DNA of 64,000 nt from Acinetobacter sp. A47 (GCF_000805455.1 NZ_JSUS01000001.1:1-64000), one strand, 5' to 3'; shown: positions 22,737 to 31,621, counted from the first letter of the stretch. The notes: generated from the sequence alone by a model not told the origin. Translations and numbers: made by a program.

Positions 22737-23591
22737 ATGATGCAGTTAATGCCATTACCACAATCTCAATTACAGTGTGGCCGTTTAAAGCTCGACCTTT
22801 CCCGACCTCAGGTGATGGGCATCCTGAATGTGACCCCAGATTCATTCAGTGATGGTGGACAGCATCATCAAAAAGACCAGGCAGTCGAGCATGCCTTGCA
22901 AATGATGGAACAGGGCGCAACCATCATTGATATTGGAGGGGAGTCGACCCGTCCGAATGCCTCACCTGTGGCACTACAGGAAGAGCTTCGTCGTGTGATC
23001 CCTGTGGTGGAGGCATTAGCCAGCTATGATGTGATCATGTCGATTGATACCAGCCAGCCCGAAGTGATGCGTGCCGCTGTACAAGCCGGTGCACATATCT
23101 GGAATGACGTGCGTGCCTTGACCCGACCGCAGGCATTGCAAACGGCAGCCGAGTTAAATATCCCTGTGGTATTGATGCATATGCGTGGCGAACCGACCAA
23201 TATGAATCAGCTAGACCAATATGATGATGTAACCGAGGACGTGATTCAGGAGTTGCAGCAACGTCTGGATCAGGCCCTTGCAGTAGGCATCCGACCTGAA
23301 AATATTATTCTTGACCCGGGCTTTGGCTTTGCCAAAAATGCACAGCAGAACTTCCGGTTATTGAATGAATTCTGGAAGCTGAACCGGATGGGCTACCCCA
23401 TCTTGTCAGGCCTGTCGCGGAAACGTTTTATTGGTGAAGCACTGGATGGTGTGCCTGCACAACAGCGTACCGTAGGAAGTGTTACAGGGCATCTACTCAG
23501 CATTCAGCAAGGGGCCAGTATTGTCCGGGCGCATGATGTAAAAGCCACCTGTGATGCGATCAAGGTCTGGCAGATGATGCAAAACAGCTAG
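22737..23591 (+). CDS. folP: Dihydropteroate synthase
   Basis: 284 aa from ATG 22737; the adjacent TTG 22734 or ATG 22740 are alternatives, with AAGAG upstream. The TIM-barrel signatures are complete: VMGILNVTPDSFSDGG, IIDIGGESTRPNA, SIDTSQPEVM, IWNDVRAL, VVLMHMRGEP, ILDPGFGFAKN and LSGLSRKRFIGE. It joins p-aminobenzoate to dihydropterin pyrophosphate in folate synthesis and is the sulfonamide target. Its position after ftsH is conserved, but the phosphoglucosamine mutase gene glmM that follows it in many gammaproteobacteria is absent here. Confidence 0.98.
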   Translation: MMQLMPLPQSQLQCGRLKLDLSRPQVMGILNVTPDSFSDGGQHHQKDQAVEHALQMMEQGATIIDIGGESTRPNASPVALQEELRRVIPVVEALASYDVIMSIDTSQPEVMRAAVQAGAHIWNDVRALTRPQALQTAAELNIPVVLMHMRGEPTNMNQLDQYDDVTEDVIQELQQRLDQALAVGIRPENIILDPGFGFAKNAQQNFRLLNEFWKLNRMGYPILSGLSRKRFIGEALDGVPAQQRTVGSVTGHLLSIQQGASIVRAHDVKATCDAIKVWQMMQNS

Positions 23592-23686
23592 GCTTGCATA
23601 TGTCAGTAGGGCCTCCGGGCGCTATTGACTTGCCAGATCCGATTCAATATAACAAGACTATAAAGTAAGCTTGGTGAAATTAAAAA

Positions 23687-24445
23687 ATGGAAAATAAAAC
23701 AATTACATATAAAAGCTTATGGGGATGCGCCCTTATTTTAAGCCTGGGTTTTATTGTTTCTGCTATGGTGATGGGCTTTGCCCTGAAGCAGTTTAATAGC
23801 AGTAAAAATTCCATTACGGTCAAGGGATTGGCTGAAAAACCGATTCAGGCTGATTCGGCACGCTGGGAGATTCATTTACAGACCAGTCCTGCTTCCGACA
23901 CGATTCCACAGGCCTATCAGATGCTTGATCAGCAAATGAAAGCCTTGCAAGCTTTCTTTGTGGAACATGGTTTTAAGGCCGCGGACATGCAACTGGGCAA
24001 TAAAGCCTCGCAACCCTATTATGAAGAAGTCAATATGGGAGATGGGCGTATCAATCGCGAGTTTAAAGGCTATACCGCTTTACAAAATCTGGTCATTACC
24101 AGCCGTGATATCAAAAAAATTGAACAGGCAGCCCGAGATGCTTATCTGCTGGATGAAAAGGGCATCGCCATTGAACAGAAACCTGAATATCTGGTGTCGA
24201 AACTGGAAGAAATCAAAATGTCGCTGATAGCCAATGCCACTCAAAATGCCCACAACCGTGCCAATGAGTTTGCCAAGGTGGGCGGTGTCAAGGTGGGGAT
24301 GATGCGTTCAGCCAGTCAGGGCGCCTTTTATATTTTACCGGAAAGCGGTTCGGATGATGACAGTGATTATGGCGGTGCTTATGACAAGGCAACCATCAAT
24401 AAAATTGCCCGTGTGGTGGTCACCATCAATTATGCGATTGATTAG
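23687..24445 (+). CDS. SIMPL (DUF541) domain protein, YggE-like
   Basis: 252 aa. One N-terminal hydrophobic segment (CALILSLGFIVSAMVMGFAL, residues 13-32) serves as an anchor or uncleaved signal. The SIMPL domain follows: ITVKGLAEKPIQADSARWEI, AYQMLDQQMKALQAFF, and the C-terminal ANEFAKVGGVKVGMMRSASQ with a closing beta strand. An acidic insert (SGSDDDSDYGG) precedes the end. SIMPL proteins are envelope proteins of poorly known function, linked to oxidative stress or to membrane-protein assembly in some species. It is a single-gene unit with its own terminator. Confidence 0.85.
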   Translation: MENKTITYKSLWGCALILSLGFIVSAMVMGFALKQFNSSKNSITVKGLAEKPIQADSARWEIHLQTSPASDTIPQAYQMLDQQMKALQAFFVEHGFKAADMQLGNKASQPYYEEVNMGDGRINREFKGYTALQNLVITSRDIKKIEQAARDAYLLDEKGIAIEQKPEYLVSKLEEIKMSLIANATQNAHNRANEFAKVGGVKVGMMRSASQGAFYILPESGSDDDSDYGGAYDKATINKIARVVVTINYAID

Positions 24446-24478
24446 AACCATGATTTAGTGCATTGATCAGCCATTCTG

Positions 24479-24517
24479 GAAAGATACATTCAAATACGGT
24501 GTATCTTTCTTTTTTTA
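24479..24517 (+). terminator. Terminator after the SIMPL gene
   Basis: A 10-bp perfect stem (24479-24488 with 24500-24509) is followed by eight T residues. Confidence 0.9.
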
Positions 24518-24578
24518 CATACAATTCTGTGTATTGCGGCTTTATTTGAACAATGAAATAAATTGGGGGAATTGAACA

Positions 24579-26219
24579 ATGCATCAAGCAACAAAAATTT
24601 TAACCTTGAGTGGGCTCAGTTGCATGATCATGGCCTGTAGTACACCGGTTAAACAGTATGATCAGGTTGCAGTTGAAACCACTCTGCCTGTAGCGCCATC
24701 ACCGATGACCCTGTCAAATCAGGCCTTGGCACATACACGAAAAATGATCGCACCAGCATCTTATATTGCGGTCATGCCCACCATGGAAAGACCGCGCCTA
24801 GAGCAGAACACTGAAAAATATCAAAACAATGCGGTTAATCCGGTTCACCGGGTCGCTGATCAGGCAGTTTCAACATTTAGTATTGATGTAGATACTGGCG
24901 GTTATAGCAACACCCGTCGTTTTTTAAATGACGGGCGCTTACCGCCTGTCGATGCCGTTCGTGTCGAGGAGATGATCAATTATTTTGATTATCAGTATCC
25001 GCAGCCCAAGAGCATTCATCCTTTTTCTGTCAGCACGGAAACGGTAGATTCGCCGTGGCAAGCCAATGCCAAACTGATCAAAATCGGGATTCAAGCCAAA
25101 GATTTAAGTACCAGTCAATTGCCACCTGCCAATCTGGTCTTTTTGGTCGATGTTTCGGGCAGTATGGATGCAGCAGACAAACTGCCGCTGGTGAAGCAGA
25201 CTTTACGCTTGCTGACCGAGCAACTCCGTCCACAGGACAAAGTCACCATTATTACTTATGCCAGCGGTGAAAAACTGGTACTGGAACCGACCGCAGGTAA
25301 TCAAAAAGACAAGATACTGGCCGTGATTAATGCCTTGCAGGCAGGCGGGGCAACTGCGGGCGAGCAAGCCATACAACTGGCCTATCAGCAGGCGGAAAAG
25401 GCGTTGGTAAAAAATGGCATCAACCGTATTCTGCTGGCGACAGACGGGGACTTTAATGTGGGGATTACCGATTTTAACAGCTTGAAAGGTATGGTCGCTG
25501 AGAAGCGTAAAAGCGGTATTTCATTAACAACATTGGGTTTTGGTACAGGCAATTATAATGAGCAGTTAATGGAACAGCTGGCAGATGCTGGCGATGGCAA
25601 TTACAGTTATATCGACAATAAAAATGAAGCAAAAAAAGTGATACAACGTCAGCTTTCATCAACGCTTGCCACGGTCGCCCAGGACGTCAAGATTCAGGTC
25701 GAGTTTAATCCTGCAACGGTGAAAGAATACCGTTTAGTCGGCTATGAAAACCGGATGTTAAAGCAGGAAGATTTTAACAATGACAAGGTGGATGCCGGGG
25801 ATATTGGAGCGGGACATAATGTCACGGCCATTTACGAAATTATTCCGGCTGGTCAACAGGGCTGGCTCAATGATTCACGTTATCAGGCATCGACAAAAAC
25901 TGACACAATGAAAAAGTCCGAATATGCTTATGTTAACTTGCGCTATAAATTACCCGGTCAAGACCAAAGTATTGTATTGAGTCAGGCTGTCAAGGCCGAA
26001 AGCAGAGCATTGGCTCAGGCCAATAATGATACCCGTTTTGCCATTGCCGTGGCTTCTTATGCCCAGCAGTTAAAAGGCGGACAGTATAATGGCACGATGG
26101 GGTGGGATCAGATTATCCAGCTTGCGCAGCAGTCAGCCCAACCGGATCCTTACCAGATGCGTGAGGAGTTTATCGAACTTGCCAAAATTGCCAAAAGCCT
26201 GGCTGCGAAAAAAAATTAA
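24579..26219 (+). CDS. VWA-domain lipoprotein (YfbK-like)
   Basis: 546 aa. Lipoprotein signal with lipobox MIMAC (Cys20). An N-terminal von Willebrand-associated segment (TFSIDVDTGGYSNTRRFLND, then VRVEEMINYFDY) is followed by a VWA domain with a perfect MIDAS, DVSGSMD at residue ~190, and its later Asp in LLATDGDFNVG. The C-terminal ~150 residues match the DUF3520-type extension of YfbK proteins (YEIIPAGQ, AYVNLRYKLPG, and a helical end). GGGGGA lies upstream of ATG 24579. It is probably a periplasm-facing lipoprotein that binds a partner through Mg2+. The partner is unknown and no MoxR ATPase gene is beside it. Confidence 0.9.
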   Translation: MHQATKILTLSGLSCMIMACSTPVKQYDQVAVETTLPVAPSPMTLSNQALAHTRKMIAPASYIAVMPTMERPRLEQNTEKYQNNAVNPVHRVADQAVSTFSIDVDTGGYSNTRRFLNDGRLPPVDAVRVEEMINYFDYQYPQPKSIHPFSVSTETVDSPWQANAKLIKIGIQAKDLSTSQLPPANLVFLVDVSGSMDAADKLPLVKQTLRLLTEQLRPQDKVTIITYASGEKLVLEPTAGNQKDKILAVINALQAGGATAGEQAIQLAYQQAEKALVKNGINRILLATDGDFNVGITDFNSLKGMVAEKRKSGISLTTLGFGTGNYNEQLMEQLADAGDGNYSYIDNKNEAKKVIQRQLSSTLATVAQDVKIQVEFNPATVKEYRLVGYENRMLKQEDFNNDKVDAGDIGAGHNVTAIYEIIPAGQQGWLNDSRYQASTKTDTMKKSEYAYVNLRYKLPGQDQSIVLSQAVKAESRALAQANNDTRFAIAVASYAQQLKGGQYNGTMGWDQIIQLAQQSAQPDPYQMREEFIELAKIAKSLAAKKN

Positions 26220-26345
26220 GCCCTGTTTTTAGGCGAAGGTCGGTATCTGACCTGCAATGTCAAACGCAGGATCGTGCTTTTCAAGATATTTCAGGCCTCC
26301 TCTCAGCCCAGGGAGGAGGGACGGCTGAACGGGATTGCAGGTGCC
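26220..26345. other. Intergenic segment with a coding-like remnant (-) and foldable RNA (+)
   Basis: On the minus strand, 26310-26230 encodes a plausible protein C terminus (PGLRGGLKYLEKHDPAFDIA, then GQIPTFA and TAA) with no credible start upstream; it may be the tail of a decayed gene. On the plus strand the same bases can fold: ACCTGCAAT (26249-26257) pairs with ATTGCAGGT near 26333-26342, enclosing a CCTCCTC/GAGGAGG hairpin. I recognise neither a known RNA family nor a protein family. It may simply be the 3' untranslated region of the VWA gene. Confidence 0.35.
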
Positions 26346-26373
26346 AAGCAGGCGGCAAGGCCTGCTTTTTTTT
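26346..26373 (+). terminator. Terminator downstream of the VWA gene
   Basis: An 8-bp stem AAGCAGGC/GCCTGCTT (26346-26353, 26360-26367) runs into eight T residues. It lies 127 bases after the VWA stop codon, leaving an unusually long 3' untranslated region. Confidence 0.8.
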
Positions 26374-26442
26374 CGGCTAAAATATCGTGATTTTGGCCGG
26401 ATTATGGTATAAGCATGGCGTTTTATTGGCATATTATTTTTT

Positions 26443-26757
26443 ATGTTTGAAAATTTACTTCTCCCGATGTTTGACGATGAATATTATCCCGATATTCTCG
26501 TTGCTGAACTGAAACAGCATATTCTCCAGTTTGCAAAAAAGGTGAGCCGTAGCGATTTAGCTGAAACGGAAATTTATCGTTTTGCGCATCAGACCCTGAG
26601 CGAAATTAACGAGATGAAACCGCAATTTGAAGATCTGGATTCCAGTCTCGATGACACTGCGGCAGATTATATTGCTGAAGCCATGATGATGGTGGTGCAG
26701 GATGTGGGTTATCTCGACATTGAAATGGAAGAACTGGTTGCCAATCGAGAGTGGTAA
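26443..26757 (+). CDS. DUF5713-like small acidic protein
   Basis: 104 aa, acidic and helical, with no Cys and no signal peptide: YPDILVAELKQHILQFAKKV, FAHQTLSEINEM, DDTAADYIAEAMMMVVQDVG. It resembles the DUF5713 family of cytosolic proteins of unknown function. The ribosome site before ATG 26443 is poor (a run of T). The stop codon lies inside the stem of the downstream terminator. Confidence 0.75.
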   Translation: MFENLLLPMFDDEYYPDILVAELKQHILQFAKKVSRSDLAETEIYRFAHQTLSEINEMKPQFEDLDSSLDDTAADYIAEAMMMVVQDVGYLDIEMEELVANREW

Positions 26758-26780
26758 AATTCACTCTCGCCGGTTTTTTT
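26746..26780 (+). terminator. Terminator overlapping the end of the DUF5713-like gene
   Basis: CGAGAGTG (26746-26753) pairs with CACTCTCG (26762-26769) and a run of seven T follows. The left arm includes the last codons of the gene. Confidence 0.8.
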
Positions 26781-26793
26781 AATATCGTCCATA

Positions 26794-28389
26794 CTATTTT
26801 GACGCAGCCTCATGCCAAAGCTGTGGCAACATCATTTGCCCTGAAATCCATGCTTCAATTTTAGGCTGTTTTATTTTCTGATAATAAATACTCTGGGTAT
26901 TGATGAGTAAACCCAGCGTATCGCCTTGCTGCAATGAGCCATTAATCCCCGCTAACTCAATACCAGATGGCTGTGCTCCTTCATGTCCGGTGTGTGTACT
27001 CTGGTCATCGCTTTGCTTTCGGGCTACATGAAAAGGCGTGGTCTGGTCATTTAAAATGTCATATTTGCCTGTTACTTTCGATTTGATTGCCATAGAAATA
27101 AATAAGGTAGCTGCTGTTGTCGACCGGGGCTCTACCTGCAATGACAGCAGTGGTGCACCAGTAATATAGGTGCGTTGGTTTGCCGTATAGATCGGGATAA
27201 AGACTGCCTGAGTCGCAGTCGGCACGATCCGGGTTTTATTCAGGATATAGGTGTTTGCAGGTATCAGTTCATTGAGTGTCGTGACTGGACTTTGATCGAC
27301 ACAGAGTTCTGGTAAGGTCATCAAGGGGGGCTGGTCTTTTAACTTCTGGTCAAACCAGTGCACAATCATTTTTTGCAGGTTATATTGTTGCTGGTTGCCA
27401 CAATTCACGGTTTTACCGATATACCAGAACGGGGTATTGCCGCGTGGCGAATGTTGGGCAAAGGGCTGTAAATGGCCTCCCTGTACCCCGATCAAATGCA
27501 CTTCATGTTGAGCCTGCCGGATACATTGTGCTGCCTTGACCGCTTCATTAAAAGGAAAAAGGACATCTCTGAATCCCTGAATAATCAGTGCATAGGCCTG
27601 CGGAGGCTGGTTATTGCTGCAAAACCAGCTGGCTTGATGGGTTTTCAGGAAATCATAGGTGGCAGGCTGTAACCGGCCTCGTTGGGTTGCAACATAAGCC
27701 TGTTTCAGTTCAGGATCAAACTTGTTCCAGTTCCACCAGTCTCCAATCAGGTTAAGAAAACCAATCCAGTTGCTTTTTGGTACGCCATTCGGTGCAAGGC
27801 TATTAATGAGGTCGTACCAGGTCGTGACAGGGACAATGGCCTGTAGACGAGGGTCAAGTGCCGAGGCCAGATATTGTACGCCACCTGCATAAGATTCTCC
27901 CACCATACCCGTACGCACGCCATAGCGGTTTTTCGCCAGTTGTGGCAGGTTGTGTTCTGCCCAGTTCATCAGGGTAATGACATCCTGGGCTTCTTTGTCC
28001 GGATCAGTCAGGCGGATTTTGCCCTGACTGTCCCCATGACCACGCTGGTCATAACTGATGACCCAATAGCGATTCTGCCATGCGGTTTTTGCTACCTGTC
28101 CGGTGGGGAGCAGGAAACCATACAGGCTCAGTTCCGGGCGTTTCATACGGGAGAGGCCAAAGCCATGTGTATGCAGGATTAACGGCGCACTCTGGCCGGG
28201 CTTTAAATGCGGTTGATAAACTGTAAAGGCCAGTACCGTCCCATCTGGCGCTGTGGTCTTTGCCTGATAATAACGCTGTTTCAGTTCGCTACTTTTGCCT
28301 GTGAGCATGCTGGTCTGGATGGTGGCATGGACACAACCTTGCAACACAAACATCAGGCAGGAGCAGAGCCAGAAAACGTAAGAACGCAT
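26794..28389 (-). CDS. Lipoprotein alpha/beta hydrolase, CocE/S15 family
   Basis: 531 aa with a lipoprotein signal (lipobox LQGC, Cys19). The N-terminal alpha/beta hydrolase half has HTHGFGLSR (oxyanion region), YDQRGHGDSQGK and the nucleophile elbow GESYAGG with Ser at ~168; GFRDVLFPF holds the likely Asp and GVQGGHLQPF the likely His. The C-terminal ~150 residues look like the jelly-roll domain of X-Pro dipeptidyl-peptidase S15 and CocE/NonD enzymes (ITGAPLLSLQVEP, QQGDTLGLLINTQSI). These enzymes cleave esters or prolyl peptides; the substrate here is unknown. It is monocistronic and convergent with the DUF5713-like gene. Confidence 0.87.
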   Translation of the reverse strand: MRSYVFWLCSCLMFVLQGCVHATIQTSMLTGKSSELKQRYYQAKTTAPDGTVLAFTVYQPHLKPGQSAPLILHTHGFGLSRMKRPELSLYGFLLPTGQVAKTAWQNRYWVISYDQRGHGDSQGKIRLTDPDKEAQDVITLMNWAEHNLPQLAKNRYGVRTGMVGESYAGGVQYLASALDPRLQAIVPVTTWYDLINSLAPNGVPKSNWIGFLNLIGDWWNWNKFDPELKQAYVATQRGRLQPATYDFLKTHQASWFCSNNQPPQAYALIIQGFRDVLFPFNEAVKAAQCIRQAQHEVHLIGVQGGHLQPFAQHSPRGNTPFWYIGKTVNCGNQQQYNLQKMIVHWFDQKLKDQPPLMTLPELCVDQSPVTTLNELIPANTYILNKTRIVPTATQAVFIPIYTANQRTYITGAPLLSLQVEPRSTTAATLFISMAIKSKVTGKYDILNDQTTPFHVARKQSDDQSTHTGHEGAQPSGIELAGINGSLQQGDTLGLLINTQSIYYQKIKQPKIEAWISGQMMLPQLWHEAASK

Positions 28390-28525
28390 AGATCATTTCA
28401 TCCTTGAGCAAATCTTTGTGAAATCACGATGTGATCAGGACAGTTTACTCTGGCGTGATGATCGATACTATGACTGACAGACCCATGTTGACTGACCTGT
28501 CAGTTTTTAAGTGCGGGTCTATACT

Positions 28526-29464
28526 TTACTTTTTACGATAAGCATAGAGAAATAGGCCGAAGCAGAGTAAAACAAGGCCAGTCAGCAGATGCGAACTTAA
28601 GGCTTCATGGTTAAACCATGTGCCCCAGCACGTTGCAAGTACCGGTGTTAACAGGGTTGTCAGCATCACTGTGGTCGGGTTCAGTTGCTGGATAAGATGA
28701 AAGTAAAAAATCATGGCCAGAACCGAGGAAAATAATGCGCTATATAACAAAGCCAGGCCAGCTTGCAGACTTGGGAGCTGCTCAGGTGCATGGCTGAGGA
28801 AAAATGGCAATAGGCAAAGATAGGCCAACCAGGAAACCAGAGTTGAACCGGTGGTCTGCGTAATGGGATGAATTTCTGCCCCGATTTTGGCGACAGCAAA
28901 CATGGACACGACGTACAGTAATACCGCTATGATTTCATAGATAACCCCGAGCCGATCTAGCTGGATATGCGTTGTTGCAATGCCTAGGGTGAGCGATAGC
29001 CCGCCAATTGCCAATATCAGCCCATACCACTGGCGTTTTAAAAACCGTTCACGCTTGAGTACAAACACGGCGATCAGCCCGGACCAGAGTGGTGCAGTTC
29101 CATAAATAATCGAAATCATGCCTGAAGGGATGCGGGTTGCGCCCATATAGCAAAAAGTCATGGAGCCGAACAGTCCAAGTGCTCCGGCACCATAACTGAG
29201 AAATGCAGTCTTGCTGATCGCCAGTTTCAGGCGAAAATAAAACAGACAGAGCAAGGCCAGGGGAACAGCCAGGCTAAACCGGAAAAAAAGCCCCCAGGCC
29301 CAATGAATTTCATGCACTGTCCAGACGGCAGCTAAAGGTGTCAATGACCAGATCAGCACCACGGCAATGAATTGACCGGCTGTAGCAAGGCGAGGGGGTA
29401 CAAGGGCTACAGCCGGTTGCAGCTGTGGCATGGAGAGAACATTTTTTTCGGGCAACTGGGTCAT
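28526..29464 (-). CDS. EamA/DMT-family transporter
   Basis: 312 aa from ATG 29464, with AGGA 8 bases upstream; an earlier in-frame Met at 29503 has no site. Ten hydrophobic helices form two EamA repeats, each with the usual small-residue patterns (IWSLTPLAAVWTVHEI; YGTAPLWSGLIAVFVLKRE in repeat one; LALLYSALFSSVLAMIFY and LLTPVLATCWGTWF in repeat two). DMT proteins export metabolites or drugs; the substrate is unknown. A structured leader with a terminator-like hairpin lies 40-215 bases upstream and may control it. Confidence 0.9.
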   Translation of the reverse strand: MTQLPEKNVLSMPQLQPAVALVPPRLATAGQFIAVVLIWSLTPLAAVWTVHEIHWAWGLFFRFSLAVPLALLCLFYFRLKLAISKTAFLSYGAGALGLFGSMTFCYMGATRIPSGMISIIYGTAPLWSGLIAVFVLKRERFLKRQWYGLILAIGGLSLTLGIATTHIQLDRLGVIYEIIAVLLYVVSMFAVAKIGAEIHPITQTTGSTLVSWLAYLCLLPFFLSHAPEQLPSLQAGLALLYSALFSSVLAMIFYFHLIQQLNPTTVMLTTLLTPVLATCWGTWFNHEALSSHLLTGLVLLCFGLFLYAYRKK

Positions 29465-29504
29465 GGCATTGTTCCTGTAATTACAACGGTGAAATGAAGT
29501 CAAT

Positions 29505-29678
29505 AAAAAAGGCCGCTGCTGAGGCGACCTGTGGATTTAACTGATGTTTAACGTGTCATCATCTGAAATCGGTCAAGTCCCCTCGCTGGTATGCGCAGAC
29601 ACGTCGCCATGCCGCATGGACAGTAATGTCATGCGCAATTGCATTCGGGCGTGAAGAGGAAACGGTAGGAGGCAACAT
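29505..29678 (-). promoter_or_regulatory. Structured leader with terminator/antiterminator pairing before the EamA gene
   Basis: On the minus strand GGTCGC (29529-29524) pairs with GCGGCC (29516-29511) ahead of a six-T run, a terminator 40 bases before the gene. Its left arm can instead pair with GGCGAC at 29608-29603 (6 bp). GGCGAC can itself be held in a hairpin around CCATG/CATGG, and ACGTGTC at 29605-29599 can pair with GACACGT at 29557-29551. A 39-codon ORF (ATG 29678 to TGA 29559) crosses these segments but lacks a ribosome site. The layout fits an attenuator or riboswitch; I match it to no known class. The rest of 29465-29844 holds nothing else I can identify. Confidence 0.5.
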
Positions 29679-29844
29679 ATAAAAAATTCAAACGTGATCG
29701 AGATCTTTTATAGCATAGGGTTTGCTTGAAAAATAGTCATTTTCTCAAATGAAGATAAAAATACAGGCCAAGTAAATCAACAATTGGGCATTGCTAAACT
29801 TGCAGATTTTTCCATAATGTTGCCAACAGATTCTGAAAAGAAGT

Positions 29845-30423
29845 TTGCTCTTGTCTGCCTTTGAAATTTTTGCGGTCGTGATCAGCCTGATTGGTGTGAC
29901 CTTAACCATTCGACGTAACATGTGGTGCTGGTGGTTTAACTTTCTGGCTTGTAGCCTGTATGCCTACTTTTTCTTTACCATCCGGTTATATGGTGAAACC
30001 CTGCTGCAATTTTTCTTTATTGCGATGAATATGTATGGATACTATTACTGGCTGAAAGGTAAACGTCAGGAGCATGAGATCCGGATTGAACCGATTGGCA
30101 CAAGTCAGGTGGTGGCGCAAATGGCTGGGGCTGTTATTTTGGGTCTGCTGTTTGGCCTCATTCTTCAACATTTTACTGATGCTGCTGTACCGATGCTGGA
30201 TGCCCAACTGGTGGCATTCAGCTTGCTGGCCACTTACTGGACCAGCCGAAAACATATTGCCACCTGGATACTCTGGATTTTTGTCAATATCATCTATGTG
30301 GGCATGTTTATTTATAAAGAGGTGTTCCTGACCGCAGGCCTCTATGCTGCCTTTGTGGGGCTGGCTGCTTATGGCTGGTGGCAATGGCAACAGGCCAAGC
30401 AAAAACAGTACCGTCATGCATAA
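29845..30423 (+). CDS. pnuC: Nicotinamide riboside transporter PnuC
   Basis: 192 aa. The start is TTG 29845 or TTG 29851 (AAGAAG sits 7 bases before the second). Seven hydrophobic helices and the PnuC signatures are visible: NMWCWWFNFLACSLYAYFFF near residue 25, YGETLLQFFFIAMNMYGYYYW, and TWILWIFVNIIYVGMFIYKE followed by GLAAYGWWQW. PnuC proteins carry vitamin B3 precursors by facilitated diffusion, trapped by kinases inside. No nadR-like gene is adjacent and no NAD-responsive leader is seen. Confidence 0.93.
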   Translation: MLLSAFEIFAVVISLIGVTLTIRRNMWCWWFNFLACSLYAYFFFTIRLYGETLLQFFFIAMNMYGYYYWLKGKRQEHEIRIEPIGTSQVVAQMAGAVILGLLFGLILQHFTDAAVPMLDAQLVAFSLLATYWTSRKHIATWILWIFVNIIYVGMFIYKEVFLTAGLYAAFVGLAAYGWWQWQQAKQKQYRHA

Positions 30424-30425
30424 CT

Positions 30426-30447
30426 AAGGGCAGCCGAGGCTGCCCTT
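30426..30447. terminator. Terminator-like hairpin between pnuC and the glycerophosphodiesterase gene
   Basis: A perfect 10-bp GC-rich stem (30426-30435 with 30438-30447) lies between convergent stops. The T run is short (AAATTT), so termination may be partial. Confidence 0.6.
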
Positions 30448-30463
30448 AAATTTGAAACAAGAC

Positions 30464-31621
30464 TTATTTGGTTGTGGCCTGATAGCTTTGTACCGCCTGG
30501 CGACCTAAGGCCGGATCATCGGTAAAGACCCCATCAACCCCGACCTTGAAATACAGCTGCATTTCCTTGATTGAACCTGTGATGCAGCGTTGTGCTTGTT
30601 TGGCTTTATCTGCGCTACATTTTAAGCTGTCTGGCAGGTGGACATTCTCAGGGCGGAAGGTATAAGGATGGACTTTTAGGCCCGCCTGATGTGCGTCCTT
30701 CACAAAGGAGGTGGGTTTAGTCATGGCAGCATCTTTAAAGATATAGTTTTTCCATGGGCCAACACCATTGGCATATTTGGCGACTTCTTTAAGCCCGCTC
30801 GCCGTAGCCAGATCGGCATAGGTCTTGGGGTTGTTCTCAGCCACATAATCTGCAGGCTGGGTATCTGCGGCATCATAGAGCTGGATGAGCTGTACATGTT
30901 TGATACTTTTGTGCAAGTCCAGCTGGTTCTTTAAGTATTTTAAATTGCCCACTTCAAAAGACTGTATATAGATGGGCGCAATATCGCGGGTATATTTATA
31001 TTTAGATAAGGTTTTAAGCAGGTTATCTTCCAATGGCAGATTCTGCTTCTGAAAATAGGTCGGATGCTTGGTTTCGATATACAGGCCAATGATTTTGCCG
31101 GTCTTCTTATAATGTGCTTCGGCCAGTTCGATAATCTGTTCCAGCGTTGGAACAGGATACAGGTCATTGTATTTCTGATTGTCTGGGCGATATTGGGGAA
31201 TACGCTCGCGTGCTTTGAGCTGCTGTAATTCGGCTAGGCTAAAGTCTTCAGTAAACCAACCCCCATTAAAAGCGGTTCCGTCAATCACTTTGTTTGTTTT
31301 ACGGTCTGCAAATTGTGGCAGGGTAGAAACGTTGGTGGTACCGCCAATTTCATTTTCATGACGGGCAACCAGCACCCCGTCCCGGGTTGAAACCAGATCT
31401 GGCTCAATAAAGTCCGCGCCGTCCTCAATGGCTTTTTGATATGACGCAAGCGTATGTTCTGGACGAAGGGCGCTGGCTCCGCGATGGCCAATCACCAGAA
31501 TTTTTGCAGCTTGTCCATCGGGCTGGGTCACATTGTTTTGATCATTATTGTCATCATTGCAGCCGGCAAGGCTGATCAGGCTCAGGCAAAGTATGGCTTT
31601 TTTAAACATAGATAAACTCAT
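30464..31621 (-). CDS. Glycerophosphodiester phosphodiesterase, lipoprotein
   Basis: 385 aa from ATG 31621 (ATG 31609 is possible). Lipoprotein signal with lipobox LAGC. The GDPD TIM-barrel is complete: VIGHRGASALRPEHTLASY (catalytic His pair region), GADFIEPDLVSTRDGVLV with the metal-binding Glu/Asp, RHENEIGGTTNV, GLYIETKHP, and VDGVFTDDPALG at the end. It splits glycerophosphodiesters into glycerol-3-phosphate and an alcohol in the periplasm, like GlpQ. It is longer than minimal GDPDs through an insert after residue ~60. Monocistronic; a terminator-like hairpin of the next gene lies upstream. Confidence 0.93.
   Translation of the reverse strand: MSLSMFKKAILCLSLISLAGCNDDNNDQNNVTQPDGQAAKILVIGHRGASALRPEHTLASYQKAIEDGADFIEPDLVSTRDGVLVARHENEIGGTTNVSTLPQFADRKTNKVIDGTAFNGGWFTEDFSLAELQQLKARERIPQYRPDNQKYNDLYPVPTLEQIIELAEAHYKKTGKIIGLYIETKHPTYFQKQNLPLEDNLLKTLSKYKYTRDIAPIYIQSFEVGNLKYLKNQLDLHKSIKHVQLIQLYDAADTQPADYVAENNPKTYADLATASGLKEVAKYANGVGPWKNYIFKDAAMTKPTSFVKDAHQAGLKVHPYTFRPENVHLPDSLKCSADKAKQAQRCITGSIKEMQLYFKVGVDGVFTDDPALGRQAVQSYQATTK

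Noticed and set aside
26229..26432. TPP-riboswitch-like string GGGCTGAGA on the minus strand
   Set aside because: The second half of the thi-box (ACCTGAT...) and the required helices are absent, and the same bases read as a protein tail.
29559..29678. 39-codon ORF in the EamA leader as a real gene
   Set aside because: No ribosome site before the ATG; kept only as a possibility inside the regulatory feature.
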